In this document: in pieces, positions 14,378 to 15,210 of the stretch
How the letters are laid out: every line of letters begins with the position of its first letter
Numbering within the stretch: the first letter of the stretch is position 1
Assembly: GCA_021851625.1 (NCBI GenBank)
Contig: JAJZCX010000006.1
Span: forward strand, 1-15,210
Length of the DNA stretch: 15,210 bases
Direction: 5' to 3'
Source: Acidobacteriota bacterium
GTDB lineage: Bacteria; Acidobacteriota; Terriglobia; Terriglobales; Acidobacteriaceae
Translations under genes and position numbers: made by a program
The notes under the pieces: model-generated
The model's input: only the letters and a program-made list of their open reading frames with translations
Told to the model about the DNA's origin: nothing
The model's database searches: none

Positions 14378-15210
14378 ATGGCAGGCGAGCGCACAGAAAA
14401 AGCAACACAGCACCGCAAACAGGAGGCCCGTAAAAAGGGCGACGGTGTGCGCAGCCGTGATCTGACCGGTGCCATGGCCACGCTGGCTGGCGTGTTGACC
14501 ATGGGCGCGCTCGCGGTTCCCTTTGCCGTGAACTGGCGCGGCACGCTGGAGCAGTCGCTGCTTTTTAGTACACGCGCCGACTTGAGTCTGGGATCAGGTC
14601 GTGCGATGGCGGATTTGATCATAAGCTGCGTGACTCCACTATGGCAGTCGCTAGCGCTGGTCTTGGGCGCGGTGCTGGCAACGGCTGTGGTGGTTGGTGT
14701 GGTGCAGAATGGCGGACTGCAATTCAGCGCCGAAGCGCTCCAGATGCAGATCAATCGCATCAATCCGGTCACAAATCTTGGCAATATCTTTTCGCTGCGT
14801 ACCACGGCGCGTCTGGCCAAATCCTTCATTCCCGCCACACTGGTGTTGATTGCTGGCTTGGTTTCGATTGAGCAGGATGTCTTCGCACTGCCGGTGCTCT
14901 CGCTGGCGCGCATACCGGCCATGCTGCACGCCATCAATCACACATTGCTGGTGGCCAGTGAGATTTTTCTCGGCTGGTCGGCACTCGACTATTTGGTGGA
15001 GTGGCGCAGTTGGGAACAGCGGTTGCGCATGAGCCGCGAAGAGTTGCGTGAGGAGTACAAGCAGACCGAGGGCAATCCGCAGGTGCGCGGACGCATTCGC
15101 TCCATTCAGCGCGCCATGCGCCGCCGCAAGCAGGAGGCCGACGTGCGCGCGGCCAGCGTGGTCATCACCAACCCCACACACTACGCGGTGGCGCTCTTCT
15201 TCGACTTTGA
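14378..15210 (+). CDS. flhB: Flagellar export switch protein FlhB (3' end outside window)
   Basis: FlhB is the gate-associated protein whose self-cleavage, triggered via FliK, switches export from hook to filament substrates. About 277 codons are present. The N-terminus ERTEKATQHRKQEARKKGDGVRSRDL matches the FlhB opening. Four membrane helices follow (about 29-47, 88-109, 146-165 and 185-205), then the basic linker WEQRLRMSREELREEYKQTEGNP. The autocleavage motif NPTH occupies residues 265-268 (15170-15181), at nearly the enteric position (N269), so cleavage competence is expected. The ATG follows a GATGGAG site. The missing part should hold the rest of the cytoplasmic FlhB-CC domain. An out-of-frame ATG at 14368 is ignored. 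Confidence 0.96.
   Translation, partial: MAGERTEKATQHRKQEARKKGDGVRSRDLTGAMATLAGVLTMGALAVPFAVNWRGTLEQSLLFSTRADLSLGSGRAMADLIISCVTPLWQSLALVLGAVLATAVVVGVVQNGGLQFSAEALQMQINRINPVTNLGNIFSLRTTARLAKSFIPATLVLIAGLVSIEQDVFALPVLSLARIPAMLHAINHTLLVASEIFLGWSALDYLVEWRSWEQRLRMSREELREEYKQTEGNPQVRGRIRSIQRAMRRRKQEADVRAASVVITNPTHYAVALFFDF

Noticed and set aside
1..15210. Hidden defence system, mobile element or other non-flagellar cassette
   Set aside because: Every plus-strand gene is accounted for by flagellar families and the gaps are under about 150 bases, leaving no room for an additional system.

Overview
The window is a continuous plus-strand run of flagellar genes covering the basal body, motor switch, export apparatus and hook. 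Every convincing coding region lies on the + strand with short gaps. The order is fliE (last codons only), fliF, fliG, fliH, fliI, fliJ, fliK, flgD, flgE, fliL, a FliN-type SpoA gene, fliO, fliP, fliQ, fliR and the first two thirds of flhB. There are no tRNA or rRNA genes, CRISPR arrays, IS elements or phage genes, and no gap between genes exceeds about 150 bases.

Organism: a motile Gram-negative-type bacterium with moderately high G+C. FlgD and FlgE are encoded directly after FliK, as in Firmicutes- and Thermotoga-type clusters, but no flbD/motA/motB block separates flgE from fliL, and the switch gene is a short divergent FliN-like protein. Together with the Ala/Ser/Thr/Gln-rich extensions, this suggests an Acidobacteriota (Terriglobia-like) genome. 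That is an inference from gene order and protein style, not a proven assignment.

Layout: 1-20, C-terminus of FliE. 89-2909, MS ring (FliF) and rotor switch (FliG). 3012-6264, export ATPase complex (stator FliH, ATPase FliI, stalk FliJ). 6347-10822, hook length ruler (FliK), hook cap (FlgD) and hook subunit (FlgE). 10964-12029, FliL and a FliN-like C-ring protein. 12070-15210, export gate (FliO-like, FliP, FliQ, FliR, FlhB). Together these build the MS ring, assemble the export gate inside it, energise export, and make a hook of controlled length.

Nothing here looks like an entirely new system. The interest is in departures from the textbook parts list: no fliM where it is expected, a FliO-like protein with no membrane segment, loss of the methionine triplet in the FliP gate loop, a roughly 110-residue acidic N-terminal extension on FliI, a FlgD whose C-terminal half is low complexity, and an insertion in FlgE. 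There are also RNA stem-loops on both sides of flgE, a hairpin covering the fliL ribosome-binding region, a fliR start with a U-rich leader and no Shine-Dalgarno sequence, and a sigma-54-like motif between fliG and fliH.
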